A DNA stretch of 64,000 nucleotides from Henriciella litoralis. Lineage in GTDB: Bacteria > Pseudomonadota > Alphaproteobacteria > Caulobacterales > Hyphomonadaceae. A program made the translations under genes and the position numbers. The notes below the pieces were generated by a model that did not search any database, had not been told where the DNA came from, and saw only the letters and a program-made list of their open reading frames with translations. This document shows, piece by piece, positions 25,521 to 36,697 of the stretch. The stretch spans positions 62,001 through 126,000 of the forward strand of contig NZ_NCSS01000004.1 of the NCBI RefSeq assembly GCF_002088935.1, in the 5' to 3' direction. How positions within the stretch are numbered: the first letter of the stretch is position 1; each line of letters opens with the position of its first letter.

Positions 25521-27118
25521 ACGAGGCGTTCCTTCGTCGATGTGAAATTCAGATCAGGGTTCTTTTCCTTGGCATAGCCGACATCCCACGCATTCTTGGC
25601 GAGGTAGACGGGCGCGCCATCAAGGTCTGTCCCGGTGCTGGAGCGGTTCTTCTCGAGGAAGGTTTCGAGCTTGGCCGGATCATCCGACGAGATCCAGCGG
25701 GCGACATTGTAGGAGGCCTGCTCGAACACGACTTCGAGATTGTATTCGGCCGCAACGCGCTCTGCCATCACGTCGATCTGCAGCGAGCCAACGGCGCCAA
25801 CAATCATGTCTGAGCCAAGCGATGGCGTGAAGAGCTGGGTGACGCCCTCTTCCGCGAGGCTTTCGAGGGCCTTGCGCAGATGCTTTGACTTCATCGGGTC
25901 TTTCGGACGGGCGCGACGGAGGATTTCCGGCGCAAAGTTCGGAATGCCCTGGAATTTGATGTCGCCATTTTCCGACAGGCTGTCGCCGACGCGCAGCTGT
26001 CCATGGTTTGGCACGCCGATCACATCTCCGGCATAGGCAGTTTCCGCGATCTCACGGTCCTGCGCCAGAAACATCAATGGATTGTGGATGTTAAGCTGCT
26101 TATTGGAGGTCGTTTTGAGGCGCATGCCGCGCTTGAACTCGCCCGAACAGAGCCGCAGGAAGGCGACCCGGTCACGGTGGTTCGGGTCCATGTTTGCCTG
26201 GATCTTGAAGACAAAGCCGGAGACGGTCTTGTCGCCCGCTTCAACTGTGATGGGCTCTTCTTTCTTTTCCGCCTTTTGCGGCCGGGGCGGCGGCGCAAAT
26301 TCAGCGAGGGTCGAAAGCAGCTCGTTCACGCCAAAATGGCGAAGGGCCGAACCGAAAACGACGGGCGTCATGTGGCCTTCCTCAAAGGCCTTGCGGTCAA
26401 AGGTTGGCAGCGCTTCGGAGGCAAGGTCTGCGCCCTCTTCCAGCTCATCCATGACCGTGGTGTCGAGTGTGCCGCGCGCTTCCTGCAGGCCGATCCGCTC
26501 ACTTGGACCGGGCTGTATGCCGTCCTGGGCGGTCTTCTTGCGGAAATTGACGAAGTCGCCCTTACGCAGATCCTTCATGCCGGAAAAGCGCTGGCCGGAA
26601 GCGGCCGGCCAGTAGAGCGGCGCGGTGTCGAGCTGAAGCTTGTCCTGGATCTCGTCGAGCAGTTCGAGCGGATCGAGTGCTTCGCGGTCCATCTTGTTGA
26701 TGAAGGTGGTGATCGGGATGTCGCGCATACGGCAGACTTCAAACAGCTTCAGCGTCTGCGGCTCGATGCCCTTGGCCGCGTCGAGCACCATCACGGCGGA
26801 GTCTGCGGCGGTGAGCGTACGGTAGGTGTCTTCGGAGAAGTCTTCGTGACCTGGCGTGTCGAGAAGGTTGAAGACGAGGTTTTCATGCTCGAACGTCATA
26901 ACCGACGCCGAAACCGAGATGCCACGGTCACGCTCGATCTTCATCCAGTCGGAACTGGTGCGGCGACGTTCACCGCGCGCGGCGACCTGCCCGGCAAGAC
27001 GGATCGCACCGCCCGCCAGAAGCAGGTTCTCCGTCAACGTCGTTTTACCGGCGTCGGGGTGGGAAATGATGGCGAATGTCCGCCTGCGGGCGGCTTCTTC
27101 TGCGGGGGTCAAACTCAT
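25517..27118 (-). CDS. prfC: Peptide chain release factor 3
   Basis: A 533-residue translational GTPase that removes RF1/RF2 from the ribosome after termination. It has the G1 motif SHPDAGKT at residues 19-26, the RF3 hallmark RRRTSSDWMKIERDRGISVS, G3 DTPGHEDF, and G4 NKMD in TTFINKMDREALDP. The C-terminal RF3 domain has GAVGSLQIDVMAERVAAEYN. Length and motif order match the family exactly. Not all alphaproteobacteria carry prfC, so its presence is a useful lineage marker. It is monocistronic and converges on the MscS gene. Confidence 0.97.
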   Translation of the reverse strand: MSLTPAEEAARRRTFAIISHPDAGKTTLTENLLLAGGAIRLAGQVAARGERRRTSSDWMKIERDRGISVSASVMTFEHENLVFNLLDTPGHEDFSEDTYRTLTAADSAVMVLDAAKGIEPQTLKLFEVCRMRDIPITTFINKMDREALDPLELLDEIQDKLQLDTAPLYWPAASGQRFSGMKDLRKGDFVNFRKKTAQDGIQPGPSERIGLQEARGTLDTTVMDELEEGADLASEALPTFDRKAFEEGHMTPVVFGSALRHFGVNELLSTLAEFAPPPRPQKAEKKEEPITVEAGDKTVSGFVFKIQANMDPNHRDRVAFLRLCSGEFKRGMRLKTTSNKQLNIHNPLMFLAQDREIAETAYAGDVIGVPNHGQLRVGDSLSENGDIKFQGIPNFAPEILRRARPKDPMKSKHLRKALESLAEEGVTQLFTPSLGSDMIVGAVGSLQIDVMAERVAAEYNLEVVFEQASYNVARWISSDDPAKLETFLEKNRSSTGTDLDGAPVYLAKNAWDVGYAKEKNPDLNFTSTKERLV

Positions 27119-27405
27119 GGCCCGCCGATTAAGTGGGAATGGGCGTTTTGTCGAGATGGCGACGCGGGCTGGTGTGCAGTATCCCGGGTGCCTGGTGCCT
27201 GATGCACGATCGCAGGCGCGTAGGCCGCGCCACGCTCGCAGCGCGATATGGACCTTCCAGCAATACGCCGCGAGGGCGTTTCCGTAGACGACTGGCTAAG
27301 ACATGGACGGCCTTGAGATCGCTTGGAAAACCATTTCCGCTGTTGCCAGCTTTATGAGGCTGCGAATAGTCTCGCACAACTTGAAATCATAAGGGATGAT
27401 GAGGG

Positions 27406-29007
27406 ATGGCGGATCAGAGCGCGGAGAGCGTACAGAAGGGATTTCTCGGCTGGGTTGAGAAGACCGGCAACAAGCTGCCCGATCCAGTCTTTATCTTCTT
27501 TTATCTGATCATCGCGTTGATGATCATTTCCCAGATTTGCGCCTGGGCCGGTGTATCTGCATTCCACCCAAGCCTGACCAACCCTGATGGCACGCCGCAA
27601 CTTGAAGAGGCGGTCAGCCTGTTCTCGCCTGAGAATATCCAGCGCCTCTGGGTCGAGATGCCGGCAACGTTCACGCATTTCCATCCGCTTGGATATGTGC
27701 TTGTCGTGATGCTGGGCGCAGGCGTGGCAGAGCGCTCGGGCCTGTTCGGCAGCGCGATCCGGTCTGCGGTGCGCAGCGCGCCGAAAGCCTTGTTGACGCC
27801 GCTGGTCGCGCTGATCGCCATGCTCTCCAACCATGCCGCTGATGCCGGTTATGTCGTGATGATCCCGCTCGCGGCGATCATCTTTGCGTCCGCCGGGCGC
27901 CACCCGCTGGCAGGTATCGCCGCCGCCTTTGCAGGTGTTTCGGGCGGCTTCTCGGCCAATATTACGCCGGGCCAGCTCGATGCCCTGCTCTTCGGCATTA
28001 CCGAAAGCGCCTATGAGGCCAGCAACATTGATGCGGGCTGGTCAGTAAACTTTGCCGGCAACTGGTACTTCATTGGCGTTCTGCTGTTCATCTATCTGCC
28101 CGTGATCTGGTTCGTGACCGACAAGATCATCGAGCCGCGTCTGGGCAAATGGAAGCCGGATGCCGACAGCGACATGCAGACCTATGGCGACGAAGACAAA
28201 CCGCTGACCGAAGGCGAGAAGAAGGGCCTTGGCCGCGCAGGCCTCGCCATTCTTGGCGTTGTTGCGCTCTGGGTGTTCATGACGATCGGGCCGGGCACAC
28301 CGCTGCTCGCGGACGGGCCTGAAAATGCTGGTGCCGCCTGGTATGTGCAGGCCGGACCGCTCTTCCGGTCCCTCGTGGCCGCCTTCCTCATCCTCTTCCT
28401 TGCGGCGGGCTGGGCCTATGGCTCTGCCGCTGGCACCATCAAGAACCACCGTGATCTCGTCGCGATGATGGCGAGCGGCATGAAAGACATGGCCTACTAT
28501 CTCGTCCTCGCCTTCGCGGCGGCGCACTTTGTTGCGATGTTTGGCTGGTCGAACCTTGGCCTGATTACCGCTGTCCACGGCGCTGAAGGCATCCAGAATA
28601 GCGGCCTGCCGCTGCCCATCGTGCTTGGCCTGATTGTCCTGTTCTCAGCAGCGCTGAACCTGTTCGTCGGGTCGGCCAGTGCGAAATGGGCCCTGCTCGC
28701 GCCGGTACTGGTGCCAATGCTGATGCTTGTCGGGATCAGCCCGGATGGCGCGACGGCGGCTTACCGTGTCGGCGATGGCGCAACGAACATCATCACGCCG
28801 CTCATGGTCTACTTCCCGCTGATCCTTGTGTTCGCTCAGCGTTGGCAGAAGAATTTCGGACTCGGCAGCCTGACAGCCATGATGATCCCGTATTCAATCT
28901 GGATGCTGATCACTGGTGTTGTGCTGATGATGATCTGGCTGTTCCTCGGGATTGATCTGGGACCAGGCGCACCGGCGCATATGACTATTCCAGGTACGAC
29001 TGGCTGA
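27406..29007 (+). CDS. AbgT-family transporter
   Basis: A 533-residue inner-membrane protein of about 11-13 helices. AbgT signatures are present: KLPDPVFIFFYLIIALMIIS, then MLSNHAADAGYVVMIPLAAI, GGFSANITPGQLDALLFGIT, and near the end LFVGSASAKWALLAPVLVPM and VGDGATNIITPLMVYFPLIL. The family imports p-aminobenzoyl-glutamate (E. coli AbgT) or exports sulfonamides (MtrF, YdaH). Sequence alone does not decide between folate-breakdown salvage and drug export. No abgAB amidohydrolase genes are adjacent, which slightly favours an efflux or stand-alone role. RBS GAGGG lies just before the start. The 287-base upstream gap shows nothing else recognisable. Confidence 0.93.
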   Translation: MADQSAESVQKGFLGWVEKTGNKLPDPVFIFFYLIIALMIISQICAWAGVSAFHPSLTNPDGTPQLEEAVSLFSPENIQRLWVEMPATFTHFHPLGYVLVVMLGAGVAERSGLFGSAIRSAVRSAPKALLTPLVALIAMLSNHAADAGYVVMIPLAAIIFASAGRHPLAGIAAAFAGVSGGFSANITPGQLDALLFGITESAYEASNIDAGWSVNFAGNWYFIGVLLFIYLPVIWFVTDKIIEPRLGKWKPDADSDMQTYGDEDKPLTEGEKKGLGRAGLAILGVVALWVFMTIGPGTPLLADGPENAGAAWYVQAGPLFRSLVAAFLILFLAAGWAYGSAAGTIKNHRDLVAMMASGMKDMAYYLVLAFAAAHFVAMFGWSNLGLITAVHGAEGIQNSGLPLPIVLGLIVLFSAALNLFVGSASAKWALLAPVLVPMLMLVGISPDGATAAYRVGDGATNIITPLMVYFPLILVFAQRWQKNFGLGSLTAMMIPYSIWMLITGVVLMMIWLFLGIDLGPGAPAHMTIPGTTG

Positions 29008-29018
29008 AGGCTGACTTG

Positions 29019-29399
29019 CTAGCTGATCGCGGCGCGGCGAGGTTCGGGCCGGTATGGCGCGGAGGTCTCGTCGTTTGCCGCGCCCACGGCGTAGAGCTCA
29101 AGTATGGCTTGCGGCAAATTGCTGAGCACAGGCTCACACGTGCCGTCGCCCGTGCGTTTCAGACGGAAGCAATTAGCGCCGGTGCGGGAGATAATTAGAG
29201 CCGCCAGGTCGCAGGCTTCCTGATGGCCAACGCCGCCCAGGAAGAAGCGGGCCTGTTCAAGCCGGGCATGGACGAAATTGACGACATCGGGCGCGCGAAA
29301 CGCGTGAGGCCGGCCACACCCAATTCGCTGCCAGCGGCGCTCGAGGTGCATCTCGGGCACGGCCACATCGACGATCTGGTTGTTCAGCAGGAATAGCAT
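29019..29399 (-). CDS. Conserved-looking hypothetical protein
   Basis: A 126-residue product, MLFLLNNQIVDVAVPEMHLE, then RPHAFRAPDVVNFVHARLEQ and FFLGGVGHQEACDLAALIIS, ending in a disordered tail. The N-terminal strand-turn-strand and the helical middle with VAVP, VNFV and GHQEACDLAALI look like a real folded domain. Codon use is host-like and no better frame exists on the other strand. I do not recognise the family. It ends 11 bases from the abgT stop, convergently. Confidence 0.6.
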   Translation of the reverse strand: MLFLLNNQIVDVAVPEMHLERRWQRIGCGRPHAFRAPDVVNFVHARLEQARFFLGGVGHQEACDLAALIISRTGANCFRLKRTGDGTCEPVLSNLPQAILELYAVGAANDETSAPYRPEPRRAAIS

Positions 29400-29555
29400 T
29401 CCATCAGCCTTTAAAGCTCCCGGAGACAGGATTCACAGAACAGTGGTTAACGGCACGTTACTGGCGGTTAACTTGTCTGGCCAGTGCGCGGCTTGATGAA
29501 ACGTCCTGAATCTTGCCTGCTGATGCTTTGACGGCCTCTCTGGCAGCGCCAACTG

Positions 29556-30338
29556 TCAGGCGGGTCTGAGGGCGTAAGTCGTTCGGGCCGGGCCGTTGCG
29601 CGTGACCCGGCACATGAAATCAAGCAGCGCGAAGCCGAGCATGAACTCGGAGAACTCCTCGAAGGATTCGTGCTGCAGCAGGATGGCGGTTGCGAGGATA
29701 AGGCCAAGACCAACCGGCCGCCTGGCCATCCATTCGATAAAGTCACCGAGCGGCGCAAGCCCCGGACATTGAAAGGCCGTTCTGCCGACCTCGTGGCGCC
29801 AGACCGGGACCGAAGCAATGAGCGCGATTACCAGGAACGCAAAGCCGGCAACGGCGTAGACCAGATCATAAAGACGCGGATCGACGAGATTATGTAAATT
29901 CGTTTCGTGCTGCAGATTGACCGCAGCCATCGCTTCGGGCGTCTCCCAGTGAAAGATCCACTGACCCCAGCTGATTTCTTCCCCGGCGACGAAGAAACAG
30001 ACAATCGCCGCACCGACATATACCGCGCCGTTCAGGCCACCAGCTCGAAGTCCCGCCAGGACGAGCAGGACGGACGAAACGCCAAAGAACAGCGCTGTCC
30101 CATATTCGATCGGACCGATATCGGCGACTTCAGATCCGAACAGCCAGTCCAGCTGAATGACCTGACGCGCGTGGAGAACGCTCAAAACAGAGAGGATCAA
30201 GACAGGAACCGCCAACAGCGCCGTGTCGCGGACACGCTTTGGGCGTTGGCCACGTTCATTCTCATTGATGAGGGACAGGAAGAAAATGATGAGGGCGACA
30301 GCAGCGGCAATCGCGAGGAATAATGTCTGAACGGGCAC
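29556..30338 (-). CDS. Multi-pass membrane protein of unknown function
   Basis: Starting at the GTG at 30338 (GAGGAG 7-8 bases upstream) the product is 260 residues with about seven hydrophobic helices. A TTG further up gives 13 unlikely extra residues. The conserved motif CFFVAGEEISWGQWIFHWET, with Asn/Gln/His following (NLQHETNLHNLVDPRLYDLV), recurs in a family of uncharacterised integral membrane proteins. The polar EEISWGQ and QxExxLHN residues inside or beside helices suggest an enzyme-like active site. Function is unknown. It is followed on the same strand by the hypothetical gene ending at 29019, but with a 156-base gap. Confidence 0.7.
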   Translation of the reverse strand: MPVQTLFLAIAAAVALIIFFLSLINENERGQRPKRVRDTALLAVPVLILSVLSVLHARQVIQLDWLFGSEVADIGPIEYGTALFFGVSSVLLVLAGLRAGGLNGAVYVGAAIVCFFVAGEEISWGQWIFHWETPEAMAAVNLQHETNLHNLVDPRLYDLVYAVAGFAFLVIALIASVPVWRHEVGRTAFQCPGLAPLGDFIEWMARRPVGLGLILATAILLQHESFEEFSEFMLGFALLDFMCRVTRNGPARTTYALRPA

Positions 30339-30400
30339 TCCGCATCTCCTCTGCGGCCAAGGAGATGTCTTAGGCAAAGATCGTGCCAGTCAGGGCCCGG

Positions 30401-31336
30401 CTAGACGCCTTGAATTTCGCCGGCGGCGGCTTCGGCCTTCACCCATTTGATGAAGGCGCGCACGTCTTCAGACAGGTGCCGCCCCTTTGGCCAGACCAGC
30501 CAGTAACCGAAATCGATGCTCGTGGAACCATCTGCGAAGGGCGCGATGAGGCGCCCGGCCGCCATGTCCGAGGATGCAATCGCCCGCTTGGCCAGCACGA
30601 CACCGCGTCCGGAGGCGGCGGCCTCGATGGCCATGGAGGACTGGTTGAAGCGGGGTCCGCGATGGGAGTCGACCTTGTCGGCAACCCCGCGCGCGGCGAG
30701 CCAGCTGGTCCAGTCGGGACAGGACGGGTCCTGCTCGGTGCTCTCATCATGGATGAGGGTATGCTGCGAGAGGTCTTCCGGCTTGCGGATCGCGTCCGAG
30801 CCTTGCAGCAGGCGCGGTGAGCAGACCGGCAGCACGGTTTCGTCCATCAGTTTTTCTGATTTAAGGCCGTCATAGTGACCGGGGCCATAGCGAATGGCGA
30901 AGTCTGCATCAGCGGTCGTGAAGTCCGTGATCGACATGTCGGCTGAAATCCACGCCTCAATGCCCGGATTTGAAATGTGAAATCTGTCGAGACGCGGTGC
31001 CAGCCATTTGGCAGCAAAGCTCGGCGCGCAGGACACCATCACCCTGCCCTTGCGCGCAGGCTGTTGCATGATGCGGCCCGATTCCGCAATCTTGTTGAAG
31101 GCTTCGCGCACCAGCGGCAGGCTGGCTTGCGCGGCATCGGTCAGCAGGACACTGCGGCCCGTCCGGCGGAAGAGCGGCGTGCCGGCATATTCTTCAAGTT
31201 GGCGGATATGCTGGGAGATCGCGCCGGGCGTGACGTTCAGCTCATCGGCGGCCTTACTGAAGGACAGACGACGCGCAGCAGCCTCGAACGCCCGAAGCGC
31301 GTTCAGGGGAGGAAGTCGGTCATTGCTGTCGGCCAT
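30401..31336 (-). CDS. LysR-family transcriptional regulator, GcvA-like
   Basis: A 311-residue product from ATG 31336. The N-terminal winged helix reads PPLNALRAFEAAARRLSFSK, then AADELNVTPGAISQHIRQLE and TPLFRRTGRSVLLTDAAQAS, the style of the GcvA subgroup. The effector domain includes VMVSCAPSFAAKWLAPRLDR and FAIRYGPGHYDGLKSEKLMD. It is divergent from cysG, sharing a ~115-base promoter region. It may therefore control the sulfate-assimilation operon as CysB does in enterobacteria, although it is not a CysB orthologue by its sequence style. That regulatory link is inference. Confidence 0.88.
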   Translation of the reverse strand: MADSNDRLPPLNALRAFEAAARRLSFSKAADELNVTPGAISQHIRQLEEYAGTPLFRRTGRSVLLTDAAQASLPLVREAFNKIAESGRIMQQPARKGRVMVSCAPSFAAKWLAPRLDRFHISNPGIEAWISADMSITDFTTADADFAIRYGPGHYDGLKSEKLMDETVLPVCSPRLLQGSDAIRKPEDLSQHTLIHDESTEQDPSCPDWTSWLAARGVADKVDSHRGPRFNQSSMAIEAAASGRGVVLAKRAIASSDMAAGRLIAPFADGSTSIDFGYWLVWPKGRHLSEDVRAFIKWVKAEAAAGEIQGV

Positions 31337-31452
31337 GGCCAATCCCGCATAGTTTATCTAAACAATCGGATGAGGGGTCTACGCTTGCAGCGCAAGGTCT
31401 ACAAGCCCCATTTTCCGGGTACGCCCGAGACTGCCGACAAAGCGAGCACAAA

Positions 31453-32856
31453 ATGCGCCTCTTCCCTGCCTTCTTCCTTATGGACGATGCCGAAATCGTG
31501 ATTTTCGGCGATGGACCGGAGGCTGAACGCAAGGCCCGGCTGGTTGCCAAAACCCCTGCCCGCATCTGGCTGGTGGCGGATAAGCTGCCGAAATGGGCGA
31601 GCGAACTGGGCGCTGAGATATCGGCTATCAGCCTGTCTGAAGCGCCAGACTATCTGGCGCGTACACGCTTTGCGATTATCACGAGCGACAGTGATGAAGA
31701 GGCAGAAGCCGCCTGCAAGCTTGCCCATGCCCATGGCGTGCCGGTGAACGCGGTTGACCGCAAACATCTCTGTGACTTCACGGTGCCGAGCCTTCTGGAC
31801 CGCGGCGATATCGTGGCGGCGGTCGCGACTGGCGGCGCGGCGCCGGTTCTCGCCAAGGACATCCGCGCCTCGCTCGAAACCCTCCTGCCCGCGCGCATTG
31901 GAGAGCTGGCAGCGCTTGCGGCACGCTGGCGTCCGGCTGTGAAAGCCGCCATCGATGATGGCACACGCCGTCGCCATTTCTGGGAAGACGCGCTTCGCGG
32001 CGCTGTGGCCCAAGCTGTCCACGCCGGAGACATGGCGCTTGCCGAAGAGCGCATGGGCGCCGCGCTTGAGCGCTTTTCCAGCGCTGATGCCCATAAAGAG
32101 ACCGGACCGGTCCATATCGTTGGCGCCGGACCGGGCGACCCCGACCTTCTGACGCTGAAAGCCTTTCGCCTCATCCAGCAGGCGGACATTGTCTTTCATG
32201 ACAAGCTCGTCTCGCCGGAGATCATGGATATGGTCCGCCGCGACGCTGAGCGTGTGCCGGTCGGCAAGTCCAAGGGCGAGCATCTTGTGCCGCAGGATGG
32301 CATTCATGAGCTGATGATTGCTGCGGCCCGTGAGGGCAAACGTGTTGTGCGCCTGAAGGGCGGCGACCCGTTCATCTTCGGGCGCGGCGGCGAGGAAGTC
32401 GAAGCGCTCCGCGAAGCCGGCATCGAAGCCGATGTCGTGCCGGGCATTTCTTCCGCGCTTGGCTGCGCCGCATCAGCGAAACTGCCGCTGACCCACCGCG
32501 ACCATGCCCAGTCTGTCACCTTTGTGACCGGCCATGCCCAGAAGGGCGGAGTGCCGGATCTCGACTGGAGCGGGCTCGCCAAACCAAATCAGACTGTCGT
32601 CGTCTTCATGGGCGTCGGCACAGCTGCAACGATTTCAGATCGACTGCGCGCTGCCGGGCTCGATGGCGACACGGCTGTGGCCGTCATCGAGAATGGCACA
32701 CGTCCAAACGAAAAACGCGGCTTCGGGACGCTTGAAACCCTGCCGCAGATCATTGAAGAGCGGGGCATCAAGGGCCCGGCCCTGCTTATCATCGGTGAAG
32801 TGGCGCGGCTGCCAGCCGAGGCACAAACGAGATTTATCGAGGAGACTCTCGCATGA
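31453..32856 (+). CDS. cysG: Siroheme synthase (dehydrogenase/ferrochelatase plus uroporphyrinogen methyltransferase)
   Basis: A 467-residue bifunctional enzyme making siroheme, the cofactor of the sulfite reductase encoded four genes on. The N-terminal Rossmann part has FGDGPEAERKARLVAKTPAR and CDFTVPSLLDRGDIVAAVAT. The C-terminal SUMT domain (residues ~218-455) has VHIVGAGPGDPDLLTLKAFR, RVVRLKGGDPFIFGRGGEE, and DVVPGISSALGCAASAKLPL. Its stop overlaps the DUF2849 start by four bases, the first link of a six-gene operon whose members all touch or nearly touch. Length is the normal CysG length. Confidence 0.95.
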   Translation: MRLFPAFFLMDDAEIVIFGDGPEAERKARLVAKTPARIWLVADKLPKWASELGAEISAISLSEAPDYLARTRFAIITSDSDEEAEAACKLAHAHGVPVNAVDRKHLCDFTVPSLLDRGDIVAAVATGGAAPVLAKDIRASLETLLPARIGELAALAARWRPAVKAAIDDGTRRRHFWEDALRGAVAQAVHAGDMALAEERMGAALERFSSADAHKETGPVHIVGAGPGDPDLLTLKAFRLIQQADIVFHDKLVSPEIMDMVRRDAERVPVGKSKGEHLVPQDGIHELMIAAAREGKRVVRLKGGDPFIFGRGGEEVEALREAGIEADVVPGISSALGCAASAKLPLTHRDHAQSVTFVTGHAQKGGVPDLDWSGLAKPNQTVVVFMGVGTAATISDRLRAAGLDGDTAVAVIENGTRPNEKRGFGTLETLPQIIEERGIKGPALLIIGEVARLPAEAQTRFIEETLA

Positions 32857-33167
32857 CGTCTGTCCGCCCGAAACTGAAACCAGACCAACCCAAGGCCATC
32901 ACCGCCTGGGAAACGATGACCGGCAAGGTCGTCTGGATGGCGTTTGATGGCAGCTGGTCTGATGACCCTGACAAGATCGGCGTCTTCTCGGGCGATGAGG
33001 CCGAGACGCGCCTCGCCGATGCCAGCAAGCAGGAAGCGGTCGTCACCGACCCCTATTTCATGGAAGTCACCAATGCCGGTGAGATTGCCGGCCGCGAGAC
33101 GCTGCGTGAGAACATCCGCGCCAATGGCCCAACGGTTCACCCGCAATTCCAGCGAGATGCTCAATGA
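32853..33167 (+). CDS. DUF2849 protein of the sulfite-reductase operon
   Basis: A 104-residue protein overlapping cysG by four bases and the GST gene by four. It contains AITAWETMTGKVVWMAFDGS, then EAVVTDPYFMEVTNAGEIAG and RETLRENIRANGPTVHPQF. Small DUF2849 proteins sit between cysG and cysI in many alphaproteobacteria. The family has no known biochemical activity; an accessory role in sulfite reduction is inferred from conserved position. Confidence 0.88.
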   Translation: MTSVRPKLKPDQPKAITAWETMTGKVVWMAFDGSWSDDPDKIGVFSGDEAETRLADASKQEAVVTDPYFMEVTNAGEIAGRETLRENIRANGPTVHPQFQRDAQ

Positions 33168-33767
33168 TCACCATTTATGGCGACAGCATTTCGGGCAATT
33201 GTCTGAAAGTGAAATGGGTCGCTGAGCGGCTCGGCGTCGCGCATGAGTGGGTCGAGATCGACATCATGAAGGGCGAAACGCGCACCGACGACTTTCTGGC
33301 GATCAACCCGTTCGGGCAGGTCCCCGTCGTCGCGTTTGAGAATGGCCGCACGCTCGCGCAGTCAAACGCCATCATTTCGTATCTCGCGGAAGGCAGCGAC
33401 CTTATCCCCGACGACGCCTTTGAGCGCGCCAAGGTGCAGGAATGGTTGTTCTGGGAGCAGTATTCGCACGAGCCGGCCATCGCTGTTCGCCGCTTTCAGA
33501 AACTCTATGAAAAACGCGCTGAGGAAGACATTGATCCGGCCCTTATGGCCAAGGGCCGCCGGGCGCTGGGGCGGATGGAATTGGCGCTTCTTGGCAATGA
33601 CTGGATTGCCGGCGGCGAGCAGATGACGCTCGCCGATATCTCGCTTCTGGCCTACACACGGCTCGCCCATGAGGGCGGGTTCGACGTATCCGAGTTCCAG
33701 GCCGTTCATGGCTGGATTGCGCGCTGCGAGCGCGAACTCGGCCTTCCCCATCTCCACGAGGTAACCG

Positions 33768-33781
<14 letters not shown>
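33164..33781 (+). CDS. Glutathione S-transferase family protein
   Basis: A 205-residue GST with an N-terminal thioredoxin-like domain (MITIYGDSISGNCLKVKWVA, FGQVPVVAFENGRTLAQSNA) and the usual all-alpha C-terminal domain (LARMELAL-type helix, then WIAGGEQMTLADISLLAYTR). The Ser in GDSISGNCLK is the likely catalytic residue for glutathione activation. It is embedded in the cysteine operon with overlaps on both sides (4 bases upstream, 14 with cysI), so it is translated as part of it. A link between sulfite/sulfide supply and glutathione chemistry is plausible, but the substrate is unknown. Confidence 0.9.
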
Positions 33782-35412
<1,631 letters not shown>

Positions 35413-35426
<14 letters not shown>

Positions 35427-35904
35427 GAACCGCCGCGAAATCGACGACATCTGGGCCTATGTGCCTGATGATGCTGACCTTTCACCAGGCGGGTGCATCA
35501 CCGTTTCGCTTGGCCGCTTCCTCGGCGAGAAAGACCTTCTGCTGGCCCGGAACACCGAGATCGGCGTGCGCCTGGATCCTGCAGACGATCCCGGTGAGCT
35601 TGCCGATGATCTCGAGCGTCTGGCGCTGATCGAGGTGAGTTTCCCTAAATACACAGACGGGCGTGGTTACTCGCAGGCGCAGCTTTTGCGCCGCAGACTG
35701 GGCTATGAAGGCGAGCTTCGCGCCGTCGGCCACGTTTTGCGAGATCAGATTCTCTATATGGACCGTTCAGGGTTCGATGCTTTCGAGACCGACCGGGCTG
35801 AACTACCTTCTGTCATAGAGGCGTTGGAAGAATACTCAGCGTTCTATCAGCCGGCAGCCGACGGAAATTCGTCCGTCTTCGCGCGCCGGCACAGAAAGGA
35901 CTAG
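35413..35904 (+). CDS. DUF934 protein of the sulfite-reductase operon
   Basis: A 163-residue protein from ATG 35413, inside the end of cysI. It has NRREIDDIWAYVPDDADLSP, RLALIEVSFPKYTDGRGYSQ, and QLLRRRLGYEGELRAVGHVL followed by RDQILYMDRSGFDAFE, the DUF934 signature. The family accompanies cysI and cysH in many proteobacteria. It is proposed to help the sulfite reductase or its electron supply, without proof. The 14-base overlap with cysI and the 7-base gap to cysH indicate one transcript. Confidence 0.9.
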
Positions 35905-35911
35905 GGGCCCC

Positions 35912-36655
35912 ATGCCTTACGTGGATTATCAGACGAAGCTCCTTGAGCCTGTTGCCGAACGGCTGGAACGGCTCAATGGCGAACTGCGCGATGCATCCGC
36001 GACCACGATTTTGCGCGCCTCATTCGTGCGCGAATGGGAAAACAAGATTACCTATGTGTCGAGCTTTGGCGCGGAAAGCGCCGTCATGCTCGCGCTGATC
36101 GCCGATGTTGACCCTGACTTCCCGATTGTCTTCCTCGAGACTGGCATGCACTTCCCGCAGACGCTCGATTACAAACAGGAGATCAGCGAGCGGCTGGGCC
36201 TGACCAATGTCCGCGACGTCCCGCCGAGCGAGACAGAGCGCAAGGTGCTGGACCCTAAAAACACGCTCTGGAAAAGTGATCCTGATGCCTGTTGCGCGCT
36301 GCGCAAGGTCCGCCCGCTTGAGCCTGCGCTCTCCGGCTACGATGCCTGGATCACGGGTCGCAAGCGGTTCCACGGCGGCGCCCGTCTCAGCCTGCCTGTG
36401 TTTGAGCACGCCAATGGCCGCTTCAAGGTGAACCCACTGGCAAGCTGGTCGCAGGACGATATCGATGGCTTCCTGAAGCGCCGGAACCTGCCAAAGCATC
36501 CGCTTGTTGCGCAAGGCTATCCTTCCATCGGATGCTGGCCCTGCACCAAGCCGGCCGCTGATCCGTCCGACCCGCGCTCAGGCCGCTGGGCAGGCATGGA
36601 CAAGACCGAATGCGGTCTGCACGTCGACAAGAACGAACGCCCACGCGTCTTCTAG
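35912..36655 (+). CDS. cysH: Adenylylsulfate (APS) reductase, 4Fe-4S type
   Basis: A 247-residue PAPS/APS reductase family enzyme reducing activated sulfate to sulfite. It has SSFGAESAVMLALIADVDPD (PP-loop-like), FLETGMHFPQTL, and the four cluster cysteines C127, C128 (DACCALRKV), C208 and C211 (GCWPCTKP). The catalytic cysteine is C234 in ECGLH near the C-terminus. The Cys-Cys/Cys-x2-Cys set marks the iron-sulfur type that acts on APS directly rather than PAPS, so cysC would not be needed. It is the last gene of the cys operon, followed by a short T-tailed hairpin. Confidence 0.95.
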   Translation: MPYVDYQTKLLEPVAERLERLNGELRDASATTILRASFVREWENKITYVSSFGAESAVMLALIADVDPDFPIVFLETGMHFPQTLDYKQEISERLGLTNVRDVPPSETERKVLDPKNTLWKSDPDACCALRKVRPLEPALSGYDAWITGRKRFHGGARLSLPVFEHANGRFKVNPLASWSQDDIDGFLKRRNLPKHPLVAQGYPSIGCWPCTKPAADPSDPRSGRWAGMDKTECGLHVDKNERPRVF

Positions 36656-36662
36656 GACTTCG

Positions 36663-36680
36663 TCCGATTTTTCGGATTTT
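36663..36680 (+). terminator. Small rho-independent terminator after cysH
   Basis: TCCGA-TTTT-TCGGA followed by TTTTATTG, 8 bases after the cysH stop. The stem is only five to six base pairs but perfect, and is followed by a T run; it probably gives partial termination at the end of the cys operon. Confidence 0.6.
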
Positions 36681-36697
36681 ATTGAAAAACGATAATT

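Noticed and set aside
26003..27202. 399-residue plus-strand frame opposite prfC
   Set aside because: It mirrors prfC, which has all translational-GTPase motifs; the frame has no recognisable domain.
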